DNA of 39,616 nucleotides from Solirubrobacterales bacterium (lineage in GTDB: Bacteria > Actinomycetota > Thermoleophilia > Solirubrobacterales > Solirubrobacteraceae). Numbering within the stretch: position 1 is the stretch's first letter; each line of letters starts with the position of its first letter. The stretch is from the NCBI GenBank assembly GCA_027315255.1, contig DAHUYL010000102.1, positions 1 to 39,616 on the forward strand. Reading direction: 5' to 3'. Positions 1-8,987 of this stretch are shown here, one piece after another. A model generated the notes under the pieces. That model ran no database searches. It saw nothing but the letters and a program-made list of their open reading frames with translations, and was not told where the DNA came from. The position numbers and the translations under genes were made by a program.

Positions 1-1
1 G

Positions 2-184
2 CCGCTCCAGCGAGCGCTGTCGCCGGCGGTCGTGAAGGCCGCCGCCGGCCACTGCGGCGCGCTGATGCGACTCGACGTGCACCCGGCCGACTTCGATCTG
101 CCGCGGCACGTCGCGACGCTCGAGCAGCTGCTCAGCGGCGCGTCCGCGCGGGAGGTGGTCACCTACGACCAGCTCGCGCGCTGA
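2..184 (+). CDS. C-terminal end of a DUF2334-type polysaccharide deacetylase (partial)
   Basis: Only the last 60 codons are present; the gene begins upstream of the window. The reading frame ends at TGA 182-184. The visible sequence includes RLDVHPADFD and VVTYDQLA, a pattern I associate with the C-terminus of DUF2334/NodB-like deacetylases, where a metal-site His-Pro lies near the end of the barrel. Such enzymes act on acetylated sugars of surface polysaccharides. The following glycosidase starts about 30 bases downstream on the same strand, so the two probably belong to one carbohydrate operon. The identification rests on a short fragment. Confidence 0.6.
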   Translation, partial: PLQRALSPAVVKAAAGHCGALMRLDVHPADFDLPRHVATLEQLLSGASAREVVTYDQLAR

Positions 185-215
185 GCCCGGAGTCGATCGC
201 GAGCTCCGGGCTCGG

Positions 216-1496
216 GTGGTGGCCGGCGCCGAGCGGGTGCTGCGGGACAACTGGCGCCAGGGGCACCGTTCGAGCGACGGCGTCGCGTACGCGTTCACCT
301 GCCCGGCGACCCCGCGCTACCGCCACCAGTGGTACTGGGACTCGTGCTTTCACGCGATCGCGTGGCGGCACTTCGACCCCGCTCGCGCGCGGGCGGAGCT
401 GCGCACGCTCGTGCGCGCCGGCCGGCTCGACGGGTTCATCCCCCACACGACCTTCTGGGACCGGCCCGCGTACTGGCGCCGCGCCCCGTTCTACGGCACC
501 CACACCGTGTTCGGCTGCTCGGCCACGGCGACGATCCAGACGCCGCTGCTGGCGCTCGCCTGGGAGCTGGTGGCCGATGCCTCGCCGGACGAGCCGGGGT
601 TCGCGCGCGAGGCGCTGGCCCAGCTACGCCTGCACTACGACTGGCTGGCGGCGGCGCGCGACGTCGACGGCGACGGCCTCTTGACGATCATCCAGCCCGA
701 CGAGTCCGGGCTCGACGACTCGCCCAAGTACGACGCCCTGTACGGCTGGATGCGCCACGACCGGCCCGGGTACTTCTGGCTGATCGAGCGCTACCGCCGC
801 CTCTCCTACGACGCCGGGTCGATCGCGGAGCGCTACGACGAGCACGTCGAGGACGTGACCGTCAACGTGTTCTACGCGCTCGCGCTGAGGTCGCTGGCGC
901 GGCTTTGCGCCGCCGCCGGCGAGGACGGCGGGGTCTACGAGGCGCGCGCGCGCGGCGTCGAGCAGGCGCTGCTCGGGCGCTCCTACGACGAGGCCCGCGG
1001 CCTGTTCTGGGATCTCGCCGGGCGCCGCGAGCAGCCGCTGCGGGTCTCGACCTGGTCCTCGCTGGCGCCGCTCGCGCTGCCGGGGCTGCCCGAGGACGTG
1101 CGCCGGCGCCTGGTCGAGCAGCAGCTGCTGCACCCGCGGCGCTACCACGCGCCGTTCGGGATCCCGTCGGTGTCGATCGAGGAGCCGTCGTTCGAGCCGG
1201 GCTTCCAGCTGTGGCGCTGCTGGCGCGGGCCGAGCTGGATGAACACGGCGTGGCTGCTGGTTCCGGCGATGCGCGAGCTGGGCTACGAGGAGGAGGCCCG
1301 CCGGATCGTCTCCTCACTCGTCGAGGCGGTCGCACGTTCCGGCTACAGGGAGTACTACAACCCGATCGGCGGCCGCGGGCTCGGGGCGCGCGGCTTCGGA
1401 TTCGCGACCCTGCTGGTCGATCTGATCGCACCTTCCGGGAACGGCGCGGCGTTCACGGCCGCGACGTCCGGCGCCGGTCCCATGATGCAGCCATGA
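216..1496 (+). CDS. GH63-like (alpha/alpha)6-barrel glycoside hydrolase
   Basis: A 426-residue protein, the size of a single catalytic barrel. Family-type motifs are WYWDS (residues 39-43), the stretch 162-173 containing DESGLDDSPKYD, and a C-terminal EYYNP...GGRGLGARGFGF region (about 381-397). These resemble the glucosylglycerate/mannosylglycerate hydrolase branch of GH63, in which an Asp of the DESG-DDSP region and a late Glu act as catalysts. I infer hydrolysis of an alpha-linked glucoside or mannoside, possibly a compatible solute. There is no signal peptide, so it should be cytoplasmic. The GTG at 216 is followed at once by another GTG and neither has a good ribosome site. The stop TGA overlaps the ATG of ppx (ATGA at 1493-1496), implying translational coupling. 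Confidence 0.8.
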   Translation: MVAGAERVLRDNWRQGHRSSDGVAYAFTCPATPRYRHQWYWDSCFHAIAWRHFDPARARAELRTLVRAGRLDGFIPHTTFWDRPAYWRRAPFYGTHTVFGCSATATIQTPLLALAWELVADASPDEPGFAREALAQLRLHYDWLAAARDVDGDGLLTIIQPDESGLDDSPKYDALYGWMRHDRPGYFWLIERYRRLSYDAGSIAERYDEHVEDVTVNVFYALALRSLARLCAAAGEDGGVYEARARGVEQALLGRSYDEARGLFWDLAGRREQPLRVSTWSSLAPLALPGLPEDVRRRLVEQQLLHPRRYHAPFGIPSVSIEEPSFEPGFQLWRCWRGPSWMNTAWLLVPAMRELGYEEEARRIVSSLVEAVARSGYREYYNPIGGRGLGARGFGFATLLVDLIAPSGNGAAFTAATSGAGPMMQP

Positions 1497-3082
1497 GCTG
1501 GCGAACGACCCGCGCGGCCGGTCACAGCGGGTTCGCGCCCCAGCAGGTGGCGGTCATCGACCTGGGCTCCAACTCGTGGCGGCTGGTGGTGTTCTCGTAC
1601 GGCGCCGCGCCCGGCGAGCCGCACTGGTTCAAGCAGACCGACGAGCTCTACGAGGCGGTCCGGATCGGGGAGGGTGTCGGCGCCAGCGGGGCGCTGTCCG
1701 AGGGGGCGATCGCCCGCGGCCTGGAGACGCTGAGGGTGTTCTCGCGCTTCTGCCACGCCGGCGGCCTGCGCGACGAGGACGTGCACGTGATCGCCACCAG
1801 CGCGATCCGCGAGGCCTCCAACCGCGAGGACTTCCTGCGCCGCGCACGCGCCGCCACCGGCTACGAGATCGAGGTCCTGTCGGCCCGCGCCGAGGCCCAT
1901 TACGGGTACGTCGCGGCGGTCAACTCGACCACGCTTCGGGACGGCGTCGTACTCGACATCGGCGGTGGCAGCATGCAGCTCGTGCTCGTGCAGGACCGGG
2001 GCGAGGCGCAGTTCGCCTCGTTCCCGCTCGGCGCCGTGCGGATGACCGAGGAGTTCCTCCCCGATCCCGGACAGCCGCGCAAGAAGGACCTCCAGCGGCT
2101 GCGGGTGCACGCGAGGCGGGCAGTGGGGACGCTGCCGTGGCTGCCCGGCCGCGGTGGCCGCCTGGTCGGCACCGGCGGCGCGGTGCGCAACCTCGCCGCC
2201 GCCGCCCAGCGGCTCGGTCAGCCCCAGTCCGGCGGCATCGATCTCGGCGTTCAGGGCTACCTGATCGGCGCGGATGCGCTCGGCGAGCTGGTCGCGATGC
2301 TCGCCTCGCTGCCCGCGCAGGAGCGGCGGACGGTCGCGGGCATCAAGCCGGGCCGCGCCGACATCATCCTCGCCGCCGCGGTCGTATTGCAGGCGGTGCT
2401 CGAGGCCGGCGGCTTCGACGGCATCGAGGCAACCGAGGCCGGGTTGCGCGACGGGCTGTTCCTCGCGCGCACGCTGCTCGGCGAGCAGCATCCGCTGTTC
2501 GCCGACGTCCGCGAGGCGGCCGTCCGCAACCTCGCGATCCAGTACGAGTCCGACGTCCCCCACGTCGAGCACGTCGCCCGGCTGTCGGCGCAGATGCACG
2601 AGTCGCTCGTCGAGGCCGGCCTGTTCGAGCCGCTGCCGGGCGAGACGGAGCTGCTGTGGGCGGCGGCGATGCTCCACGACGTCGGGATGACGATCTCCTA
2701 CGACGACCACCACAAGCACTCCCGCTACCTGATCATGAGCACCGAGCTCCCCGGCTTCGACCCGCGCGAGCGGGCGCTGATCGCGCAGATGACCCGTTAC
2801 CACCGCAAGGGGGCGCCGAAGCTCGGCGAGTGGACCAGGCTGGGCCGACCCGGCGACGAGCGGATGCTCGAGCGCTGCGCGCTGATCCTGCGCCTCGCCG
2901 AGCACCTCGAACGGGGCCGTGACCAGTCCGTGTCGGAAGCGCGCCTGCGGACCAACGGCGACGGGGTCGGCCTGCACCTGCTGGCCGACGGCGACCTCAC
3001 CTTGCCGCGCTGGAGCGTCGAGCGCTACGGCGACGACGAGGCGTTCGCGCGGGTCTTCCATCGACCGCTGCTGATCGGCTGA
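1493..3082 (+). CDS. ppx: Exopolyphosphatase / guanosine pentaphosphate phosphohydrolase (Ppx/GppA family) with HD-like C-domain
   Basis: A 529-residue protein close to the long Ppx form. The N-terminal ASKHA fold is shown by the phosphate loop DLGSNS (23-28), a catalytic-type Glu in SARAEAHYGY (about E134) and the second phosphate loop DIGGGS (155-160). A later GTGGAVRNLA motif completes the fold. The C-terminal half carries an LHDVGM motif (about 393-398) typical of the HD-like domain of Ppx. It should release orthophosphate from polyphosphate ends and may hydrolyse pppGpp. The start overlaps the stop of the glycosidase. Polyphosphate kinase and a phosphate transporter lie 6 kb downstream. 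Confidence 0.9.
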   Translation: MSWRTTRAAGHSGFAPQQVAVIDLGSNSWRLVVFSYGAAPGEPHWFKQTDELYEAVRIGEGVGASGALSEGAIARGLETLRVFSRFCHAGGLRDEDVHVIATSAIREASNREDFLRRARAATGYEIEVLSARAEAHYGYVAAVNSTTLRDGVVLDIGGGSMQLVLVQDRGEAQFASFPLGAVRMTEEFLPDPGQPRKKDLQRLRVHARRAVGTLPWLPGRGGRLVGTGGAVRNLAAAAQRLGQPQSGGIDLGVQGYLIGADALGELVAMLASLPAQERRTVAGIKPGRADIILAAAVVLQAVLEAGGFDGIEATEAGLRDGLFLARTLLGEQHPLFADVREAAVRNLAIQYESDVPHVEHVARLSAQMHESLVEAGLFEPLPGETELLWAAAMLHDVGMTISYDDHHKHSRYLIMSTELPGFDPRERALIAQMTRYHRKGAPKLGEWTRLGRPGDERMLERCALILRLAEHLERGRDQSVSEARLRTNGDGVGLHLLADGDLTLPRWSVERYGDDEAFARVFHRPLLIG

Positions 3083-3168
3083 CGCGCTCTGCCCGTCCGG
3101 GTCGCGCCGCGGCGCCGGCTACGCGATCGGTGGGACGCGCCGGCGGTCCGCCACCCGCGCTCCGCGGC

Positions 3169-3238
3169 GGTCCCGGCGCGGCGGTCCCGGCGCAGCGGTC
3201 CCGGCGCGGCGGTCCCGGCGCGGCGGTCCCGGCGCAGC
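3169..3238. repeat. Five tandem 14-bp units
   Basis: Five consecutive 14-base units of GGTCCCGGCGCGGC, two of them (3183-3196 and 3225-3238) with A for G at position 12, lie 87 bases after the ppx stop. A sixth, degraded start follows. The unit length is not a multiple of three and no convincing gene covers it, so I read it as a non-coding minisatellite. Confidence 0.85.
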
Positions 3239-3355
3239 GGTCCTCGCGAAGGCGCCACGCCCCCGACCCGTCACCCCACTTTCTAGGGCGCAATCGGCCC
3301 CAAAGCGCGCACCGCAACGGCGCCGTTGGGCCATCGGGCGCTGGGAGAGCCTGAT

Positions 3356-3392
3356 CGCCCCACAGCGAGCATCCCGCTCGCGATTTGGGGCG
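3356..3392. terminator. Nested hairpin between ppx and the convergent regulator pseudogene
   Basis: Outer arms CGCCCCA (3356-3362) and TGGGGCG (3386-3392) enclose inner arms GCGAGC (3365-3370) and GCTCGC (3376-3381) around a 5-base loop. It sits between genes that converge (ppx on +, pseudogene on -), which fits a bidirectional terminator. There is no T-run, as is common in high-GC actinobacteria. The rest of the 3083-3421 gap holds the 14-bp tandem units and no gene I can support. Confidence 0.45.
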
Positions 3393-3421
3393 AATCGGAC
3401 CCTGAAAACAGGTGCGCTGGA

Positions 3422-6400
3422 CTAGGCCAGGCGGCCGCCGAGACGACCGCAACTCGGCGCACGTGACACGGATCCGAACAGCCGGCGTGGACAACCGGCG
3501 CCCGAATCAGCGCTCATGCGCCTCGCGGCGCGGGCCTCCTCGACCGCTGCCTGCGTCCGACCGAGGCTCGTGAGCACGTGAGCGAGGTTCAGCCTCGCGT
3601 GGCCCTGCTCGTCGATCGAGTCGGTCTTGTAGGCGTACTTGACGCACTGCGTGCCCATTGTTCGGCGGCGTCGCGAGCTCCTTCGCGGAGCGCGAGGCGG
3701 GAGCCGACGCCGTGCGTGATCACGTAGTTGACGATGTCGTCGGGGCCGCCGAGCGTCTCCGCAAGCTCGATCGCCCGGCGGTTCTCGCGTGTGTTCCCGA
3801 GCCGCTCGTGGGCCTGCGAGAGATGAGCCTGGATCGTCGAGCGCAGGCCACGCTCGCCTCGCTGTGCGAGCACGCTGTCGCTGCGCAAGAGGGCGTCGAT
3901 CGCCGCCCCCGGATCGCCCGCTTGCAGTTCGTTCTCGGCGACCCGCTGGCCGTGGCCGGCCATCGCGTCGTACCTCCTGAGCGCCCGGAAGGTCTCGATC
4001 GCCTGTTTCAGCAGAGCCCTCGCCTCCTCGAAGCGTCCGTGGTACCGCTCGAAATCGGCACGGCAGATGTCGGACTCCGCGGCGAGGCAGGGGCCGGGCT
4101 GCTCACGATCGAGCCGTTCGAGCTCGTCGGCAATCGCCCCGGCAGGCACCGATCCCCACCGCAGACCCCAGGCGTACCAGCGCAGCGCCCGTTCCTGCAG
4201 CCCACGGTCGTGGGCCTTGCTCGCGTGCTCGGCCGCGATCCGCGCTTCGGCGGCCGTGTCGTCGGCGTGCCCTTCGAGCCAGTGCAGCGACGCGCTGGCA
4301 ATGTGCGCGCGCGCCGACCCCTCGTGATCGCGCGCCCGCGAGAGCCGCTCCAGGATCTCCGGCAGCGTCGAGCGGATCGCGTCCGAGGCCTCGCTGGTGC
4401 GGGCGTGCAGGAGCCATTCGAGCCTCGCGAGCGCGGCGAGCGTGCCGGCTTGCGGATCGCGTTCGGCGTCGCTCAGCAGCGCGTCGGCCCGGTCGAACTC
4501 ACCGGCCTCGATCAGCTGTTCCGCAAGCTCGGCCGAGATCGCCGCCCGGCGGTGCGGATCGTCCGGGGTGAGCGCGAGCGCACGCTCGAGGAAGCTCGTC
4601 GCCGCCGGTGTGTCGGCCCGGCGCCGGGCTCGCCGGCCCGCCGCGCGGAGCTGATCGGCGGCCAGCAGCAGCAGCCCGCCCTCGACCTCCTGCCCCAGCT
4701 CGCGCTGATAGCGCACCGCCTCCTCGAGGTGCCACCCCGTGAACTCGTCACGCTCGACCAGCTCGCCACTCGGGTCCTCGAGCATCCAGCGTGCGAGCCG
4801 CTCGTGCAGCTGTGCCCGCGCCGCCTTCGGCAGTCCGTCGTAGACGACGTCGCGCATCAGCAGGTGGCGGAACCGGAACGCCTCGTCCCCGGCAAGCGTC
4901 GGCGGATGCGGCCTGATCAGCTCCTTGCGAACCAGGCTCGCCAGCGCCGCGTTCGGCGTGCTCGACTGTGACCCCGGAGCGAGCGCGCTGATCGTGGAGC
5001 GATGGAACACCTCTCCCTCGACGGCGCCACGCTCGAGCAGCTCCCGCTCCTCGAGCGACAGGCGTTCGATCCGTGCCGCGAGCAGCGCCTGGATCGTCGG
5101 GGGTAGCCTGGCCGCCCCGGGCTCGCGCGCGACGCCGATCAACTCCTCGAGGAACAGCGGGTTGCCTTCGCTGGCGGCCACGGCCCGGCTTCGCGGCTCG
5201 GGGTCGAGCTCGTCGTCGAGCTGTCCGGCGAGCGTCTCGCAGGCGCGCGCGGCGAGCGGCTCCAGCAGCAGGCTCTGAACCCGGAGCTTGCCGCCCGCCC
5301 ACCCGGGGCGATCCTCGAGCAGCTCCAGCCGAGCCAGGCACAGCACCAGGATCGGCACGTCCCGCGACAGATCGACCAGATGGTCGAGCAGGTCGAGCAA
5401 CGTCGGCTGCGCCCATTGCAGATCGTCGATGCACAGGATCACCGGCCTGTCTCGGCGAGCGATTCGAGCAGCCGACGGATCTCGAGAAACAGCTCCTCCG
5501 CGATCAGCGCGCTCCCCGACTCGAGCCACTCCAGCACCCGATCGGCCGCCCGGGCGACGGGAGCGAGCGCCTCGAGCAGAGGCCAGAACGTGATCCCGTC
5601 CCCATACGGAAGGCACCGCCCGCTGAGCGCGAGTGCGTCCTGGCCGATGCCGGCGAGCACCTCCGCGACCAGCCGCGACTTTCCCACTCCCGCCGCACCC
5701 AACAGGGTCACGAGCTGGCAGCCGGGCTCCTGCACCGATCGATGCCACGCGTCGCGCAACCAGCCGAGCTCACGCTCGCGCCCCACGAACGGACCGTGGA
5801 GGCGACGGGCAGCCCCCGATGCAAGGCGGTCCAGGTCAACGACCCGGAACGCCGCCACCGGTTCGGCCACGCCCCTCAGCCGGAGCGCCTCGAGCGGCTC
5901 GCAGCGGGCCGCGTCGCCGACCAGGCGGAGCGTCTCGGCACCGACCAGGATCTCCCCGGGCGCTGCCGCCTCCCCGAGTCGCGCTGCCAGGCTGACGGCA
6001 TCGCCCACCGCCAGCTCGTCTGCACCGCCGACCAGCACCAGCCCGGTGTTCACCCCGATCCGGCAGCGGGAGCCGGCGCCCATCGACGGCTCGGCCGCGG
6101 CCAGCGCATCCCTGATCTCCGTCGCCGCACGTAGCGCCCGCAATGCGTCGTCCTCCCGGACGTGCGGAACGCCGAACACGGCCATCGCCGCGGCGCCGGC
6201 GAGCTTGTCCAGCCTGCCGCCGTGGCGCTCGACGATGGTGCGCACCTGCCCCGAGACTGCGGTTGATCGCGCTGCTCAGCACCTCCGGATCCGCCGGTTC
6301 GCCGAGCCCCGTGAAGCCACCCAGATCGCAGGCCAGCGCCGTCACCACCTTGCGCTGCCTGCGCGGCATCGCCACGACGTCCGCGGCCGCCGCCGCGCCG

Positions 6401-6765
6401 GGGCCGGGCGCAAGGGCGACCTGCGAGCCTGACGGGCGCTCGCCCTGCACCCCGGCGCTCGCGGACTCGCTCAGCGCGGGATCCTGCCTCAGGACCGCAG
6501 CCTGCAATGCCCTCAGCTCCGGTCCGGGCTCCAGTCCGAGCTCCTGGCTCAGCCGTTCGCGGGCCTGCCGGTAGGCATCGCCCGCCTCGACCTGCCTGCC
6601 AGAGCGATACAGCGCGAGCATCAGCTGGCCGCGCAGCCGCTCCCGCGGTGGGTGCTCGCGCACCAGCGACTCCAGCTCGCCGACGAGCGCCGCGTGCCCG
6701 GCCAGCGCCAGCTCGGCATCGATCCGGTCCTCGAGCGCGGCGACGCGAGCCTCCGCCAGCCTCAC
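3422..6765 (-). pseudogene. Frameshifted BTAD - class III cyclase-like - AAA ATPase - TPR regulator
   Basis: Reading down the minus strand there is a BTAD segment (from 6765), a class III cyclase-like domain (DLGGFTGLGE, then MAVFGV), a large ATPase with Walker A (GAAGVGKS, near 5700) and Walker B-like ILCIDDLQWA (near 5430), and a TPR-rich C-terminus. The frame changes near 6250, near 5453 and near 3640. The first is explained by one extra base in a C-run at 6249-6252; the other two each need one missing base. The winged-helix domain that normally precedes BTAD is absent: an in-frame stop lies just upstream of the GTG at 6765. The cyclase domain also lacks the usual Gly-Asp before its MAVFG strand. 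This class of protein acts as a large signal-responsive transcription regulator. The copy looks inactive, unless the frameshifts are sequencing errors. Confidence 0.8.
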
Positions 6766-6854
6766 GATCTCGCCTCCGGCCAGGATTCAGACGCATAACC
6801 CGCCGGCCGGGCCAGTGGTTCGATTTGACAGCGAGAGTGCTCACCCTCACCTGG

Positions 6855-6886
6855 GGTGCCGGGCAAGAACGCAGGCGCCCGGCACC
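6855..6886. promoter_or_regulatory. Perfect 10-bp inverted repeat in a divergent gap
   Basis: GGTGCCGGGC (6855-6864) and GCCCGGCACC (6877-6886) are exact inverse complements around a 12-base loop. They lie in the 241-base gap between the minus-strand pseudogene and the plus-strand DUF1707 gene. No transcript ends here by gene order, so an operator or leader structure is more likely than a terminator. The function is unknown. Confidence 0.4.
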
Positions 6887-7006
6887 GCCAGCGCAGCTGG
6901 TGGTGGCAGCAGAGCTGCGCGAGCCGGCGAGGACGCCGCCCCGGCGCCTCCGGGGGCCGCTCAAATGACGACGTATTTGCGGATCGGCCACTAAGGTGTG
7001 ATCGGG

Positions 7007-7639
7007 ATGCACGAGGACAGCGATTCCCGTCGGCTGCCGATCCTCGCCTCGGACGCCGAGCGCGAGCGGAGCGTCGCGCTACTGCGTGAGGCGGTCGGTG
7101 AGGGCCGCCTGACGCTCGAGGAGTTCAGCGAGCGAGTCGGCCTCGCGCATGCGGCGCGCACCGATCACGAGCTCGCCGACCTGGTTCGCGACCTGCCGGC
7201 CCAGGCTGCCGCGGCGGCGCCCGCAACGCCGGCGCGCGAGCAGCACCGTGCGTTCTGCTCGCATCTGGTGCGCAGCGGGCCGTGGACGCTGGCGCGCGAC
7301 TCGTCATGGCGCTCGATCTTCGGGACGATCGACCTCGACATGCGCCAGGCGCGGCTCGCCGGTCCCGAGACCACAATCGAGATCTTCAACCTGTTCGGCA
7401 CGGTCACCGTGATCGTCCCCGACGGCGTCGAGGTGGTCGTGCGCGGAGGCGGGCTGTTCGCCAGCCAGCAGATCCAGTCACCGCAGCAGGCGCCGGTCGC
7501 GGGTGCGCCGAAGCTCGTGATCGACGCCAGCGGGCCTGGCGGCACGCTTTACGTCCGCGCGCGCCCGCCGCGCCCGCCGCGCCCGACGGTGACCCAGCCG
7601 GTCGAGCCGGCCGGGCCGTCGATCGGGGCAGGCCGGTGA
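7007..7639 (+). CDS. DUF1707 SHOCT-like / LiaF-like cell-wall stress protein
   Basis: A 210-residue soluble protein. The N-terminal part (about 10-65) is a DUF1707 helical domain: it starts LPILASDAERERSVALLREA and continues GRLTLEEFSERV. The C-terminal half contains RSIFGTIDLDMRQA and FNLFGTVTVIVPDGVEV, the beta repeats of LiaF/YvqF-type domains. Such proteins are linked to envelope-stress signalling in Gram-positives, but the ligand is unknown. I chose the ATG at 7007 because AAGG at 6993-6996 precedes it; a GTG at 6998 is in frame. The stop overlaps the GTG of the SDR gene by GTGA, so the two are co-translated. The end of the protein is Pro/Arg-rich and probably disordered. Confidence 0.8.
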   Translation: MHEDSDSRRLPILASDAERERSVALLREAVGEGRLTLEEFSERVGLAHAARTDHELADLVRDLPAQAAAAAPATPAREQHRAFCSHLVRSGPWTLARDSSWRSIFGTIDLDMRQARLAGPETTIEIFNLFGTVTVIVPDGVEVVVRGGGLFASQQIQSPQQAPVAGAPKLVIDASGPGGTLYVRARPPRPPRPTVTQPVEPAGPSIGAGR

Positions 7640-8415
7640 CCGATGCGATGACCGGGCGAGCGCTCGCGCAGACGGTCGCACTCGTCACCGGCGCGTCGAG
7701 CGGCATCGGCGAGGCGACCGCGCTTGCGCTCGCCTCCGAGGGCGCCGACGTCGCGCTCGTCGCACGTCGCGCGGATCGGCTGACGGACCTGGCCCGCCGG
7801 ATCGGCGAACTGGGCGTCCGAACGCTCGAGATCGAGGCCGATCTCGGCGCCGAGGGCGCGGCCGCCGGCGCGGTGCAGCGGACGGTCGATCAGCTCGGCA
7901 GGCTCGACATCCTGATCAACCACGCTGGGGTGATGCTGCTCGGACCGATCGAGAACGCGCCACTCGAGGAGTGGAAGCGGATGCTCGCAGTCAACGTCGA
8001 GGGCCTGATCCGCTGCGCCCACACAGCGCTCCCCCACCTGCTCGACGCCGCGGACAGCTCGCCGCGAGGCGTGGCTGACATGGTCAACATCTCGAGCGTC
8101 GCCGGACGGGTCGCGAGGAGCGGCAGCGGCGTGTACAACCTGACCAAGCATGGCGTCGGCGCGTTCTCCGAGTCGCTGCGCCAAGAGGTCACGGAACGCC
8201 ACGTGCGGGTGTCGCTGGTCGAGCCGGGCGCCGTCGCGACCGAGCTCGCAAGTCACAATCGGCAGGAGATCCGCGAGCAGATGGGCAGGCGGTTCGAGGG
8301 CGTCGAGCGGATGCAGGCGCAGGACATCGCCGACGCGATCGTCTTCATCGTCACCCGCCCGCGCCGCATGGCGGTCAACGAGATCCTGATCCGGCCGACC
8401 GAGCAGCGCGACTGA
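7636..8415 (+). CDS. Short-chain dehydrogenase/reductase (classical SDR)
   Basis: A 259-residue protein with the Rossmann motif VTGASSGIGEA near the N-terminus, an Asn-X-Ala-Gly-type motif here reading NHAGVML, the catalytic Ser in ISSVAGR and the YNLTK pair (Tyr-X3-Lys). ARRADRL after strand 2 favours NADP(H). The first residue of the N-N-A-G motif is kept but the third is His, a mild departure from the consensus. The substrate cannot be told from sequence. The GTG at 7636 overlaps the previous stop; an ATG at 7648 is an alternative start. It is the last gene before a 345-base non-coding gap. Confidence 0.9.
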   Translation: MTDAMTGRALAQTVALVTGASSGIGEATALALASEGADVALVARRADRLTDLARRIGELGVRTLEIEADLGAEGAAAGAVQRTVDQLGRLDILINHAGVMLLGPIENAPLEEWKRMLAVNVEGLIRCAHTALPHLLDAADSSPRGVADMVNISSVAGRVARSGSGVYNLTKHGVGAFSESLRQEVTERHVRVSLVEPGAVATELASHNRQEIREQMGRRFEGVERMQAQDIADAIVFIVTRPRRMAVNEILIRPTEQRD

Positions 8416-8538
8416 GTCTTCGAGGTCGGAGCCTTCGCAACCCGTTGCCGGGACGCCCGTGTCCCTTGCATGCTCGACCCCGGCGTGGCGTGCTCAGCAT
8501 ATCGGCACGCGGTCGCGAGCCATCCGCGCGACCGCAGC

Positions 8539-8635
8539 GTGTCAAGCCCCGTGGAATCCCGAGGGGGTTGACACCTTCGGGCGCCCACACAACCCCTCCG
8601 TGTCAACGCCCTTCAAGTCTCCGGGGGGTTGACAC
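8539..8635. repeat. Two 36-bp palindromic units bounded by GTGTCAA/TTGACAC
   Basis: Unit 1 (8539-8574) and unit 2 (8600-8635) each begin GTGTCAA and end TTGACAC, and each has a C-rich arm facing a G-rich arm. The loops differ in sequence, yet pairing is kept, including a shift of the single mismatch in the stem. They are 61 bases apart start to start. They lie in the gap 8416-8760 after the SDR gene. They may be a repeated intergenic element, a paired operator or tandem terminators. The remainder of the gap holds the hairpins at 8702-8731 and no gene I can support. Confidence 0.7.
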
Positions 8636-8701
8636 CTTGCGGTCGTTCCACGCCCGAACGCGCGCGTACACGAGTGCTAGGCGCCCTGACGGGGCGGCAG
8701 C

Positions 8702-8731
8702 GAACGATCCAGCCATCGTTCACCGATGGCT
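8702..8731 (+). promoter_or_regulatory. Mutually exclusive hairpins upstream of the sixA-ppk1 run
   Basis: AGCCATCG (8711-8718) can pair with CGATGGCT (8724-8731) over a 5-base loop. The upstream GAACGAT (8702-8708) can instead pair with ATCGTTC (8715-8721). The two foldings share bases and exclude each other, the layout of an attenuator or translational switch. The small gene begins 30 bases later. Confidence 0.35.
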
Positions 8732-8760
8732 CACAAACCTCGGCGAGAACGTGCTGAACT

Positions 8761-8982
8761 GTGCTGCCAGTGACCTCGCTGCGACCACCGACGATCTGGC
8801 CGGTCGACCAGGACCATCGGGACGCGATCGACACGTTGCTGGTGATGGCGGCCGCCGAGGACCGCTGGGGCGAGCCCCGGCGGGCGGTCGACCTGCTCGA
8901 GAGCGCGGAGCGAATCCTCGGAGGGCTGCCACGCCCGTACGAGCGCATTCGTCGACGCTGCAGCGACGCCGTCGTATCCTAG
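8761..8982 (+). CDS. Small helical protein of unknown function
   Basis: A 73-residue protein with coherent amphipathic helices: DHRDAIDTLLVMAAAEDRWG, then RRAVDLLESAERILGGLP and YERIRRRC. I do not recognise a named domain. The even composition and charged helical pattern, together with position just before sixA and ppk1 with a 5-base gap, suggest a real gene. It could be a small partner of the polyphosphate module, but that is only inference from position. The GTG at 8761 is used here; a second in-frame GTG at 8770 is an alternative. No strong ribosome site is seen for either. Confidence 0.6.
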   Translation: MLPVTSLRPPTIWPVDQDHRDAIDTLLVMAAAEDRWGEPRRAVDLLESAERILGGLPRPYERIRRRCSDAVVS

Positions 8983-8987
8983 GATCC

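Noticed and set aside
7549-8256. Minus-strand frame antisense to the SDR gene
   Set aside because: No domain resemblance, and the plus-strand SDR has all its catalytic motifs in place.
8539-8635. Possible CRISPR array of two 36-bp repeats with a 25-base spacer
   Set aside because: Only two units, strongly diverged in their middle, and no cas genes in the window. The internal palindromes fit a structured intergenic element better.
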